Shown here: one piece after another, positions 46,790 through 54,307 of the stretch
Position numbering within the stretch: position 1 is the stretch's first letter
Layout: each line of letters opens with the position of its first letter
Assembly (NCBI GenBank): GCA_003315335.1
Contig: QNRL01000011.1
Span: 91,128-155,127, forward strand
From: Pseudocitrobacter faecalis
Lineage (GTDB): Bacteria > Pseudomonadota > Gammaproteobacteria > Enterobacterales > Enterobacteriaceae
DNA: 64,000 nucleotides
Direction: 5' to 3'
The notes under the pieces: model-generated
Told to the model about the DNA's origin: nothing
The model's database searches: none
Seen by the model: the letters and a program-made list of their open reading frames with translations, nothing else
Position numbers and translations under genes: made by a program

Positions 46790-48962
46790 GGATTTGCCCC
46801 TTCCTTAGTGCATTCATGACGCTTTCTTTAGGGCCGTCGGCAATGATTTTGCCGTTATCGAGAATAATCAAACGATCTACCAGCGACAGAAGCGATGCCC
46901 GGTGAGTAACCAGCAGCAACGTTTTGTTGCTGACGATGGGCGCAAGCGCTTTTTTGATCAAATCTTCGCTGGTGTTGTCCATTGAGCTGGTGGGTTCATC
47001 CATTAACAGGATGGGCGGGTCAAGCAGTAAGGCCCGGGCAAGTGCGACGGCCTGGCGTTGCCCGCCAGATAAATTCATTCCTCGTTCGCCCACCTGCATG
47101 TTGTAGCCAGAGGGGTGGCGACGAGCAAACTCATGCACCCCAGCCAGAGTGGCAGCACGAAGCATCGTCTCTTCATCAACATATCCCGCGCCACTTAGCA
47201 GGTTATCACGCAGTGTGCCGCTGAACAGGTGAATATCCTGCGGCGCATAACCGATATTGTGGCGAACATCGTTAATGTCGAGCTGGCGTGAATCAATACC
47301 ATCAATAAGGATTGTCCCACCTTCAGGCTGATAAAAACCAACCAATAGTTTGGCCAGCGAGCTTTTACCTGAACCGCTACGCCCGATAATCCCCACTTTT
47401 TCCCCGGGCGTAATTTGTAGCGAGATGCCATTTAGCGAAACATATTGGTTTTGCGGATAACGGAAAACCACATCACGAAATTCTATCGCGCCAGAGAGCG
47501 TTTCGCGCTTCAACGGTACTTCATCACTTTCAACTTCTTGTTCCAGATCCATCATTCGATCGATGGTGGCTTTGGTCATCCGGGCGCGTTGATAGCGGGT
47601 GATCAAGCCACAAAGCTGGCCGATAGGCATCATTGCCCGGCGATTTAACAGGTAACAGGCGATTAAGCCCCCCATACTCAGGTTGCCAGCAATGATGCTA
47701 TATACGCCGGCCACAATCAGGACGACGCCTCCAAACTGCTGGATCCAGGTGGTGAAATTGACCGCTATATAGGACAGCGATTTTACGCGAAGCTCCAGCT
47801 TACTGAGCTGGCTGATGATTTGTTCCCACTGGTACTGGCGTTCGCCTTGGGCATTGTTGACTTTGATTGCATCGAGCCCGGTGACGGTTTCAACCAGCAT
47901 GGCTTGCCGTTCGGTTGAGAGGCGATAAGTTTTATGTACCTCAGCCAACAAGGGCTTCTGAATCATCCAGTTAACCAGTAATGCGATGGGGTAACAAAGA
48001 AGAGGAACGACGGCCAGCGGGCCGCCGATAATCGCAATGACCAGCAATATCAGTAAGGTAAAAGGCAGGTCAATGAGAGCGGTAAGCGTTAACGAAGACA
48101 GGAAATCCCTCACGGATTGATATTCCTGAAAGTTCTGCGTAAATCCCCCCACTCTTGCCGGGCGTTGCTTCATTTTCATCCCCAACAAACGCTCAAAGAG
48201 CGCTGCGGAAACAATCAGATCGGTCTTCTTACCCGCCAGATCGAGGCAGATTCCCCGCAATATCTTGAGAATCAGATCAAAAATAAACGCGATGGAGATG
48301 CCAATGGCCAGTACCCAAAGCGTGGCCGTCGCCTGATTTGGGACGACACGATCGTAGACGTTCATCACAAAGAGCGGGGTCGCAATCGCGATGATATTGA
48401 TGATAAAACTGGCGACGATGGAATCAAGGTAGAGGAATTTCGACAGTTTTAGCGTGTCTTTAAACCAGTCTTTGGTTTTCGGGATATCCGCTGTTGGCTG
48501 GCTGTTAAACTCATGTTCCGGCTGAAGAAAAATCACTTTCCCACTGTAGGTTTCAGCCAGTTTTTCCATGTCGAGCACCACTTCACCGCCTTCCGTTTCC
48601 GTCGGAAGCAGCCGGGCCCGATGTTGTTCATCCCAGCCAATCAAGACTGCCGCCTGCTCATTTTTCAGCAGCAGTATGGCGGGGAGAGACATGGCCGAGA
48701 TCTTATCCAGCGGGCGATGCAGTACACGGGCTTTAAGCCCTGCGCGTTGTGCAGCACGCGGAAAAACACTTTGCGTGAGTAAGTTTGCCTGCAAGGGAAG
48801 GCCCGCCGTTAAGACGTTACGGCTGGTAATGATGTTGTGCAGTTTACAAACGATCATCAGCGAATCGAGCAAAGGATCGTCATGACTTTGACGCGGGTCG
48901 TCTCTGAGAGAATCCTCAGCAGTGGTGATCACAGGATCAAATGAATCAGGAGATGCGGCCAT
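46776..48962 (-). CDS. Type I secretion ABC transporter with C39-like domain (LapB-like)
   Basis: About 728 residues from MAASPDSFDPV, preceded by GAGGG; an in-frame ATG 21 codons upstream is less likely. The N-terminal domain (about 30-160) resembles a C39 peptidase without the catalytic Cys, as in RTX-adhesin exporters. A six-helix membrane domain (about 175-460) and an ATPase domain follow: Walker A GRSGSGKSS, signature LSGGQRQAVALARAL, Walker B ILLMDEPTSSMD. The inactive domain implies that cargo is exported without leader cleavage. It should export the two Asp-Thr repeat proteins. Confidence 0.94.
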   Translation of the reverse strand: MAASPDSFDPVITTAEDSLRDDPRQSHDDPLLDSLMIVCKLHNIITSRNVLTAGLPLQANLLTQSVFPRAAQRAGLKARVLHRPLDKISAMSLPAILLLKNEQAAVLIGWDEQHRARLLPTETEGGEVVLDMEKLAETYSGKVIFLQPEHEFNSQPTADIPKTKDWFKDTLKLSKFLYLDSIVASFIINIIAIATPLFVMNVYDRVVPNQATATLWVLAIGISIAFIFDLILKILRGICLDLAGKKTDLIVSAALFERLLGMKMKQRPARVGGFTQNFQEYQSVRDFLSSLTLTALIDLPFTLLILLVIAIIGGPLAVVPLLCYPIALLVNWMIQKPLLAEVHKTYRLSTERQAMLVETVTGLDAIKVNNAQGERQYQWEQIISQLSKLELRVKSLSYIAVNFTTWIQQFGGVVLIVAGVYSIIAGNLSMGGLIACYLLNRRAMMPIGQLCGLITRYQRARMTKATIDRMMDLEQEVESDEVPLKRETLSGAIEFRDVVFRYPQNQYVSLNGISLQITPGEKVGIIGRSGSGKSSLAKLLVGFYQPEGGTILIDGIDSRQLDINDVRHNIGYAPQDIHLFSGTLRDNLLSGAGYVDEETMLRAATLAGVHEFARRHPSGYNMQVGERGMNLSGGQRQAVALARALLLDPPILLMDEPTSSMDNTSEDLIKKALAPIVSNKTLLLVTHRASLLSLVDRLIILDNGKIIADGPKESVMNALRKGQIHANR

Positions 48963-49062
48963 ATTCAGACCCTCAAATTCCAGCGAAAATTCGCTAAGGC
49001 GCAAAGAAAATAGGGGCCAGTCCATCTGGAACAGATGAATTAGCCCGTGAGCCTAATATCAC

Positions 49063-50415
49063 TTATTTCAGTTCAGGCAGATTGACATGAGCCGTTTGCT
49101 GCTCTTCTTCTGGCTGGGCCGCAGAAGGGGCCTGAATCTTGAGCTGTTTCAGCAGATCGCCAATTCGTGCGTTGATACGGTACGTTGTGAACATCTCAAC
49201 GAATTGCATTTCGACGTAGCGGCGCTGAGCAGTGAAAACTTCGTTTTCACTGTCCAGCATATCCAGCAGGCTGCGTTCGCCAATACTAAACTGTTCCTGG
49301 TAGGCTGTGCGTACGATGGCGCTGCGTTCAGCGTAATCTTTTGCGATAGGTACCTGTTTCTTCGCATTTTCCCATGCGTTCCATGAGAGGCGTAACTCCT
49401 CATCTAACTGACGAAGCGCGTTGCGTTTGACATCCTGGGCTTCCTGCATTTTGTAAGCGTAGGAAGAGAGTTGTGCCTTGTCGCTGCCGCCATTGAATAA
49501 GTTATAACGCATCCTGACCATCGCCTGCCATTCCTGATCGTGGCCGCGCGTACCGTCGACGTTATTATCCATACGACGGCCAACATCAACGTCCACACTG
49601 GGATAGAAGCGGGATTTCGCCGCTTCATACTGTTGGCGAGTGGCTTCAACATCGGAATCAGCCTGCTTCAGAAGGGGGCTGTTCTCGAGCATCAGTTTAC
49701 GCGCTTCGACCTGTGAGGCGGGGATCTGAGTCATAACCGGGAGTGACAGATCCGTTGCCTCTTTGCCCACAACGCTATAGTAATTGGCTTGCGCATCCTG
49801 CAGGTTAGTCTGTTCAGTGAGCAAATTATTCTGTGCTTGAGCGAGACGAGCCTGGGCCTGCTCGAAGTCTGCCGTTCGGCCCACGCCTTGTTCAGTACGA
49901 AGGCGAATCTGGTCAAAAACACGTTCATGATTTTTAAGATTTTCTTCGGCCAGTTGCACCATCTTTTGTCGCATTAATACATCCAGATATGTCTGGATAG
50001 CGTTTAGGGCAGTCACCTCGCTGGTGTTCATCACCGCGTGCGCCCGGGAATTTACGGTTGCCTGTTGCCTGGCAACTTCGCTGGTGGTGGCAAACCCATT
50101 AAAGAGATTCTGGCTCAGATTTATGCTGGATTCACTCCGGTGTAGATCGCGGCGATGATCGTTTGCTGCGCGCGTAGTGGCGTTATCTGTTTGTTCCCAT
50201 CCTGTTCCTGCGGTGAGGTCAAGGGTGGGCAGATATCCCCCTTTCGCTGCGCGTAAATCTTGATCCGCGGAATAACGACTGTTGACTGAAGCACTGACCT
50301 GCGGATGCCACAGTAAACTGTCTTTCACCGCCTGTTCAAGCGTCGCTGCGCTAACGTTCTGCGCGAAAAGCAGTGGTAGAGAAAGAGTGGTTAATACGCG
50401 AATCGATTTATGCAT
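49063..50415 (-). CDS. TolC-family outer-membrane secretion channel (LapE/AggA-like)
   Basis: A 450-residue outer-membrane factor with a signal peptide (MHKSIRVLTTLSLPLLFAQN-VSA). Duplicated outer-membrane-efflux domains show NLSQNLFNGFATTSEVARQQ and MVRMRYNLFNGGSDKAQLSSY. The C-terminal tail (LQIQAP-type then EEEQQ) is acidic. It lies 100 bases before the ABC gene on the same strand and completes a three-part secretion channel. Confidence 0.93.
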   Translation of the reverse strand: MHKSIRVLTTLSLPLLFAQNVSAATLEQAVKDSLLWHPQVSASVNSRYSADQDLRAAKGGYLPTLDLTAGTGWEQTDNATTRAANDHRRDLHRSESSINLSQNLFNGFATTSEVARQQATVNSRAHAVMNTSEVTALNAIQTYLDVLMRQKMVQLAEENLKNHERVFDQIRLRTEQGVGRTADFEQAQARLAQAQNNLLTEQTNLQDAQANYYSVVGKEATDLSLPVMTQIPASQVEARKLMLENSPLLKQADSDVEATRQQYEAAKSRFYPSVDVDVGRRMDNNVDGTRGHDQEWQAMVRMRYNLFNGGSDKAQLSSYAYKMQEAQDVKRNALRQLDEELRLSWNAWENAKKQVPIAKDYAERSAIVRTAYQEQFSIGERSLLDMLDSENEVFTAQRRYVEMQFVEMFTTYRINARIGDLLKQLKIQAPSAAQPEEEQQTAHVNLPELK

Positions 50416-50557
50416 GATGATGTCCTTTCATTATGTTCTGTTCCCTTGCTGGTGAGTTGGCCCACCAGGGGTAATGTCGTGAGACAAATGTAATGCGTTC
50501 AGAAGCTATGTAATTCAAAATATTCGACTTTTCCGCTCGAAGAGCGCAGAGCGATGC

Positions 50558-50585
50558 AATGCGCACCCTTGCAGGGTGCGCATTT
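50558..50585 (-). terminator. Strong hairpin between the repeat-protein gene and the TolC-like gene
   Basis: Inverted repeat AATGCGCACCC / GGGTGCGCATT with a very short loop, 11 bases beyond the stop of the Asp-Thr repeat gene on the minus strand. There is no U run, so partial termination or mRNA end protection is more likely than full stop; it would favour cargo over secretion-channel expression. Confidence 0.55.
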
Positions 50586-50595
50586 ATGTCACCTG

Positions 50596-53500
50596 TCAGG
50601 ACTCCGATTCTGGCTTCGCAATTAAGTGATCGACCTGTGATTCGTCAGAGACAGCCCAGACATCGCTGTTCTCAGCATCACCACCTTCGGCTGGTACATG
50701 CTGTACCTGCTGGCTATCGACCCGAGCGAGTTCTTCGGGCGTTTGAATAAGATCGCTAAGGTTTTGATTTCCTTCATTGTGAAGCAGGTCGCTGAAGTTT
50801 AAAGGTTCCTCCTGGCTCAACACTCCCTGCTCAGTTTCCAGCGGTTGTGTCGCGGCGGGGTCAGTATCCATTGTGGTTTTTCCCATCCCCGTTTCGCTTT
50901 GGTCTCCCAGAAGCGTCTGCAGCGAATCTGTTTCGCTGTCTGGTGTGAGCTGCGCGGTATCATACAAGACTGAGTCGAGGCTAAGCTGCGATGTATCAAT
51001 GAGTAAGTTATCTTCATTGACTTCCTGCGGATCGTCTTCAGCATTTGCCTGCAAACTTGGATCGGTATTCTCAGTACTTTCGTCATGGGAGGATGACTGC
51101 GTTGACACGTCGCTTTCATCGGTTGATGAAACAGGCATGTCGGCAGAGTGCATGTCGATGCCCTCTGCTTCGCTGTCGTAAGCCATGCCTTCGTCACCAT
51201 CAAAGATAAATTCGCTTTGATGATCGCCATCAATAGTGGTTTCCACATTCATGGTGATATCACCCAGATCTTGCTGGCCATCCGGCACCGTTACGGTCAT
51301 CGTGCCTTTGTAGCCCGAAGTGCCGTCAGGGAAGGTGAGGGTATAAACGCCATTTTCATAGGTGACGGTTACAGAACCGGAAGGATCGCCATTGGTAAAT
51401 GTTGCCCCTTCAGGAAGGCCCTCAAGGGTAACCTGCGTTAGCGATTCTGCGTCATCAGGGCTATCAAGCTGAATATCCAGCGTAAATTTCAGCGTCCAGG
51501 TCGCTTCGGTGTCGCCAGGATATGGGGAAAGTCCGTCGCCATAGATGATGCCTTCAATATGGTTGGACGCAGGACTGCCCAGGATCATATTCCCGCTCTC
51601 TTTCCCATAGACGGCAATCGCGGTGAGTTCGTTCAGGTGACCATTGTTGGGGTCGCTGGCTTCTACCCTATAATCTTCTCCGGCACCCACCAGGAAGATG
51701 TAGTCCTTGTAACCCTCCCCACTGGTAATTTTATTACCCTGAACCTTCGAGACATCACTGTTGTTGTTAACGTCCAGAACAAAGATGTCACTGTAGTTTT
51801 CGCCTGCTTTGTCCGAACTGGCATTGCTCTTGTCGTAATAGACAATTTGGTTATTCGGATCGCTACAGGTGGGCGGTGTATCCCCTGGTGAGATCCAGAC
51901 GCGTACGTTATCGCCAATAGCGACTATTTTCCCATCAACCACATCGAACCCGAGTCCGCTGGGATCTTTGCTGCCGCCATTCACTTCAAGAAACTTGTCA
52001 TCCGAAGGTTCGCCTGGATTTTCCTGCGGTGCGCCTGGCGTGACGTTTACGGTTAAGCGGTAGTCGGTGTCGGTGTCGGTGTCAGTGTCCGTATCGGTGT
52101 CGGTATCCGTATCAGTGTCGGTATCCGTATCGGTGTCCGTGTCTGTATCGGTGTCCGTGTCTGTATCGGTGTCAGTGTCCGTATCGGTGTCGGTATCTGT
52201 ATCGGTGTCCGTGTCCGTATCGGTGTCCGTATCGGTGTCTGTGTCCGTGTCGGTATCGGTATCGGTGTCCGTGTCTGTATCGGTGTCAGTGTCCGTATCG
52301 GTGTCCGTGTCTGTATCGGTGTCAGTGTCTGTATCGGTGTCAGTGTCCGTATCGGTGTCGGTATCCGTATCGGTATCGGTGTCCGTATCGGTATCGGTGT
52401 CCGTATCGGTATCGGTGTCCGTATCGGTATCCGTATCCGTATCCGTATCAGTGTCCGTATCGGTGTCTGTGTCCGTGTCGGTATCGGTGTCCGTATCGGT
52501 GTCAGTGTCCGTATCGGTGTCAGTGTCCGTATCGGTGTCAGTGTCCGTATCGGTGTCGGTATCCGTATCGGTGTCGGTATCGGTGTCGGTGTCCGTATCG
52601 GTGTCTGTGTCCGTATCAGTGTCCGTATCGGTGTCGGTATCCGTATCGGTGTCGGTATCGGTGTCCGTATCGGTGTCCGTGTCTGTATCGGTGTCAGTGT
52701 CCGTATCGGTGTCGGTATCCGTATCGGTATCGGTATCGGTGTCCGTATCGGTATCGGTGTCCGTATCGGTGTCAGTGTCCGTATCGGTGTCTGTGTCCGT
52801 GTCGGTATCGGTGTCCGTATCGGTGTCAGTGTCCGTATCGGTGTCGGTATCGGTATCGGTATCGGTGTCGGTATCGGTGTCGGTGTCCGTATCGGTGTCT
52901 GTGTCCGTATCAGTGTCCGTGTCGGTATCGGTATCGGTATCCGTATCGGTGTCCGTGTCCGTGTCCGTGTCCGTATCGGTGTCGGTATCGGTGTCGGTGT
53001 CGGTGTCCGTATCGGTGTCTGTGTCCGTATCAGTGTCCGTGTCGGTATCGGTATCGGTATCCGTATCGGTGTCCGTGTCGGTATCGGTGTCCGTATCAGT
53101 ATCGGTATCGGTGTCCGTATCGGTGTCTGTGTCCGTATCGGTATCGGTGTCAGTATCCGTATCGGTGTCGGTATCCGTATCGAGAATAGTCAGTTCTTCT
53201 TCAATTTCAGTATCAGGAAAGTTCAACCCATCCGTAGGGTATCCCGCAGTGGGATCGAGTATTTCTCCAGTAAGATCAAGAACGACATGCGTATGTGCGC
53301 CTCCAGCACCCGGCGTTCCGCTCTCAGCAACGGCCTGTGGCCCTGCCGCGGTTGCTTCAAGAGTTTGTGTTGGATCCATGCCATCGGCAATTGCCTGTTG
53401 GATTGCAGCAATGTCACTTGTCGTATCTTCTGCAGGAATGAAAGGGGTGGCGTTTGCGGTATTCCAATGGCTATCTCTGCCCAGATCGAGCGTTTTTCCA

Positions 53501-53658
53501 TTCGGTAGAGTTATTGAAACTGCCCCGGTAGTGCTGGTTTCAATTTGCTCACCAGACAGGATTTTATCGCCCTCCACCAATAAACGCTTGCTTCCATCAG
53601 GGGAGATAGCGAAGGCTTGCCCGACTAACGCTTTTATTATTCCAACTACATCGCTCAT
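50596..53658 (-). CDS. LapA-type retention-module surface protein with giant Asp-Thr repeat, copy 1
   Basis: 1020 residues. Residues 1-66 form a LapA-like retention module (GQAFAISPDGSKRLLVEGD, TLPNGKTLDLGRDSHW) that should stall in the outer-membrane channel. TAAG at 103-106 matches the LapG protease site. After LTILD160 come about 187 Asp-Thr dipeptides without a break. Residues after about 534 hold two or three beta-rich segments (FLEVNGGSKDPSGLGFDV; TWTLKFTLDIQLDSPDDAES) and an acidic Ser/Asp/Glu-rich region. The end, VQHVPAEGG...VWAV...HLIAKPESES, is shared with copy 2 and is the likely type I secretion signal. No RTX repeats are seen. Likely a cell-surface adhesin or stalk protein; ligand unknown. 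Confidence 0.85.
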   Translation of the reverse strand: MSDVVGIIKALVGQAFAISPDGSKRLLVEGDKILSGEQIETSTTGAVSITLPNGKTLDLGRDSHWNTANATPFIPAEDTTSDIAAIQQAIADGMDPTQTLEATAAGPQAVAESGTPGAGGAHTHVVLDLTGEILDPTAGYPTDGLNFPDTEIEEELTILDTDTDTDTDTDTDTDTDTDTDTDTDTDTDTDTDTDTDTDTDTDTDTDTDTDTDTDTDTDTDTDTDTDTDTDTDTDTDTDTDTDTDTDTDTDTDTDTDTDTDTDTDTDTDTDTDTDTDTDTDTDTDTDTDTDTDTDTDTDTDTDTDTDTDTDTDTDTDTDTDTDTDTDTDTDTDTDTDTDTDTDTDTDTDTDTDTDTDTDTDTDTDTDTDTDTDTDTDTDTDTDTDTDTDTDTDTDTDTDTDTDTDTDTDTDTDTDTDTDTDTDTDTDTDTDTDTDTDTDTDTDTDTDTDTDTDTDTDTDTDTDTDTDTDTDTDTDTDTDTDTDTDTDTDTDTDTDTDTDTDTDTDTDTDTDTDTDTDTDTDTDTDTDTDTDTDYRLTVNVTPGAPQENPGEPSDDKFLEVNGGSKDPSGLGFDVVDGKIVAIGDNVRVWISPGDTPPTCSDPNNQIVYYDKSNASSDKAGENYSDIFVLDVNNNSDVSKVQGNKITSGEGYKDYIFLVGAGEDYRVEASDPNNGHLNELTAIAVYGKESGNMILGSPASNHIEGIIYGDGLSPYPGDTEATWTLKFTLDIQLDSPDDAESLTQVTLEGLPEGATFTNGDPSGSVTVTYENGVYTLTFPDGTSGYKGTMTVTVPDGQQDLGDITMNVETTIDGDHQSEFIFDGDEGMAYDSEAEGIDMHSADMPVSSTDESDVSTQSSSHDESTENTDPSLQANAEDDPQEVNEDNLLIDTSQLSLDSVLYDTAQLTPDSETDSLQTLLGDQSETGMGKTTMDTDPAATQPLETEQGVLSQEEPLNFSDLLHNEGNQNLSDLIQTPEELARVDSQQVQHVPAEGGDAENSDVWAVSDESQVDHLIAKPESES
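52060..53181. repeat. Hexanucleotide repeat encoding about 187 Asp-Thr units
   Basis: Continuous six-base repeat with minus-strand consensus GAYACN (Asp-Thr). The first two positions of every codon are constant while the Asp third base (T/C) and Thr third base (A/C/G/T) vary, so the amino-acid repeat is kept while the DNA is scrambled. Read on the plus strand it gives a long open frame of Ser-Val, which is an artefact. Length changes by unit gain or loss would stay in frame. An assembly of this tract from short reads could be wrong in length. Confidence 0.95.
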
Positions 53659-54266
53659 AATACATTCCTCTTAATCTTACGTGAACGTTTCCATTTGTTC
53701 ATGGCGGTGTGTTTTTAAATTAAAATATCTCCATGATTTTTATCGCTGTTTGTCTTGTTTCGATGCTTATCATCTCATATAAATTTCTTTGAGCTACTCG
53801 TTAGAGTTCGTCAAGTAAGACGATGGATTAATTGAACCCGGTTTGTAGTAATAAAATAATACGCAGAACATGTCGTTTCTTTGATTTTAATGTCGTTTTC
53901 TTAAGAAATTTCTGTAAAGAGATTTCCTGTCAGCGCACTGTTTTTTCGCAAACTTATGTTGTTTGATTGTAGTAATCTGAAATGAAATTTCAATGAAAAG
54001 TTGTCTGTTGGTTGTATCTCCGTATCTCAATGAAAAAATAAGATTTTTTATCTTTGTGGCTATGCTCGCAAGGTGTGTTTCATTGATGAAGATTATTGTT
54101 TTAATCTAATTATAAAGTGAATCTTATGTGTGAGAGGTATCGTACTAAAAATAATATTTCGTATAGTTAATGCATTTTTCCTGGTTTTATCATTCATTAA
54201 TATTAAATGATGCTTAACGCATTTAGGAACGTTTTAATGATGTTTAAAGATTAACAGAGTGCTAAA
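53659..54266. promoter_or_regulatory. AT-rich upstream region of repeat protein 1
   Basis: About 600 bases without a gene between the two repeat-protein genes. AT-rich throughout. It should carry the promoter of the copy-1 gene; AAGAGGAATG just before its start gives a ribosome-binding site. No operator was recognised. An upstream region this long is consistent with complex regulation, as is usual for biofilm adhesins. Confidence 0.5.
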
Positions 54267-54302
54267 GGTCGGTATTATCGATAGCATCAATAATACCGAC
54301 CC
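54267..54302 (-). terminator. Terminator of repeat protein 2
   Basis: Long inverted repeat GGTCGGTATTAT / ATAATACCGACC, further extended by ATCGAT-type pairing in the loop, followed on the minus strand by TTTAG. It begins six bases after the copy-2 stop, so copies 1 and 2 are separate transcription units. Confidence 0.85.
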
Positions 54303-54307
54303 TTTCA

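Noticed and set aside
52067..53674. Plus-strand open frame of about 535 residues reading Ser-Val repeats
   Set aside because: It is the reverse-complement reading of the Asp-Thr hexamer tract; it has no ribosome-binding site, and the flanking sequence on that strand is not protein-like.
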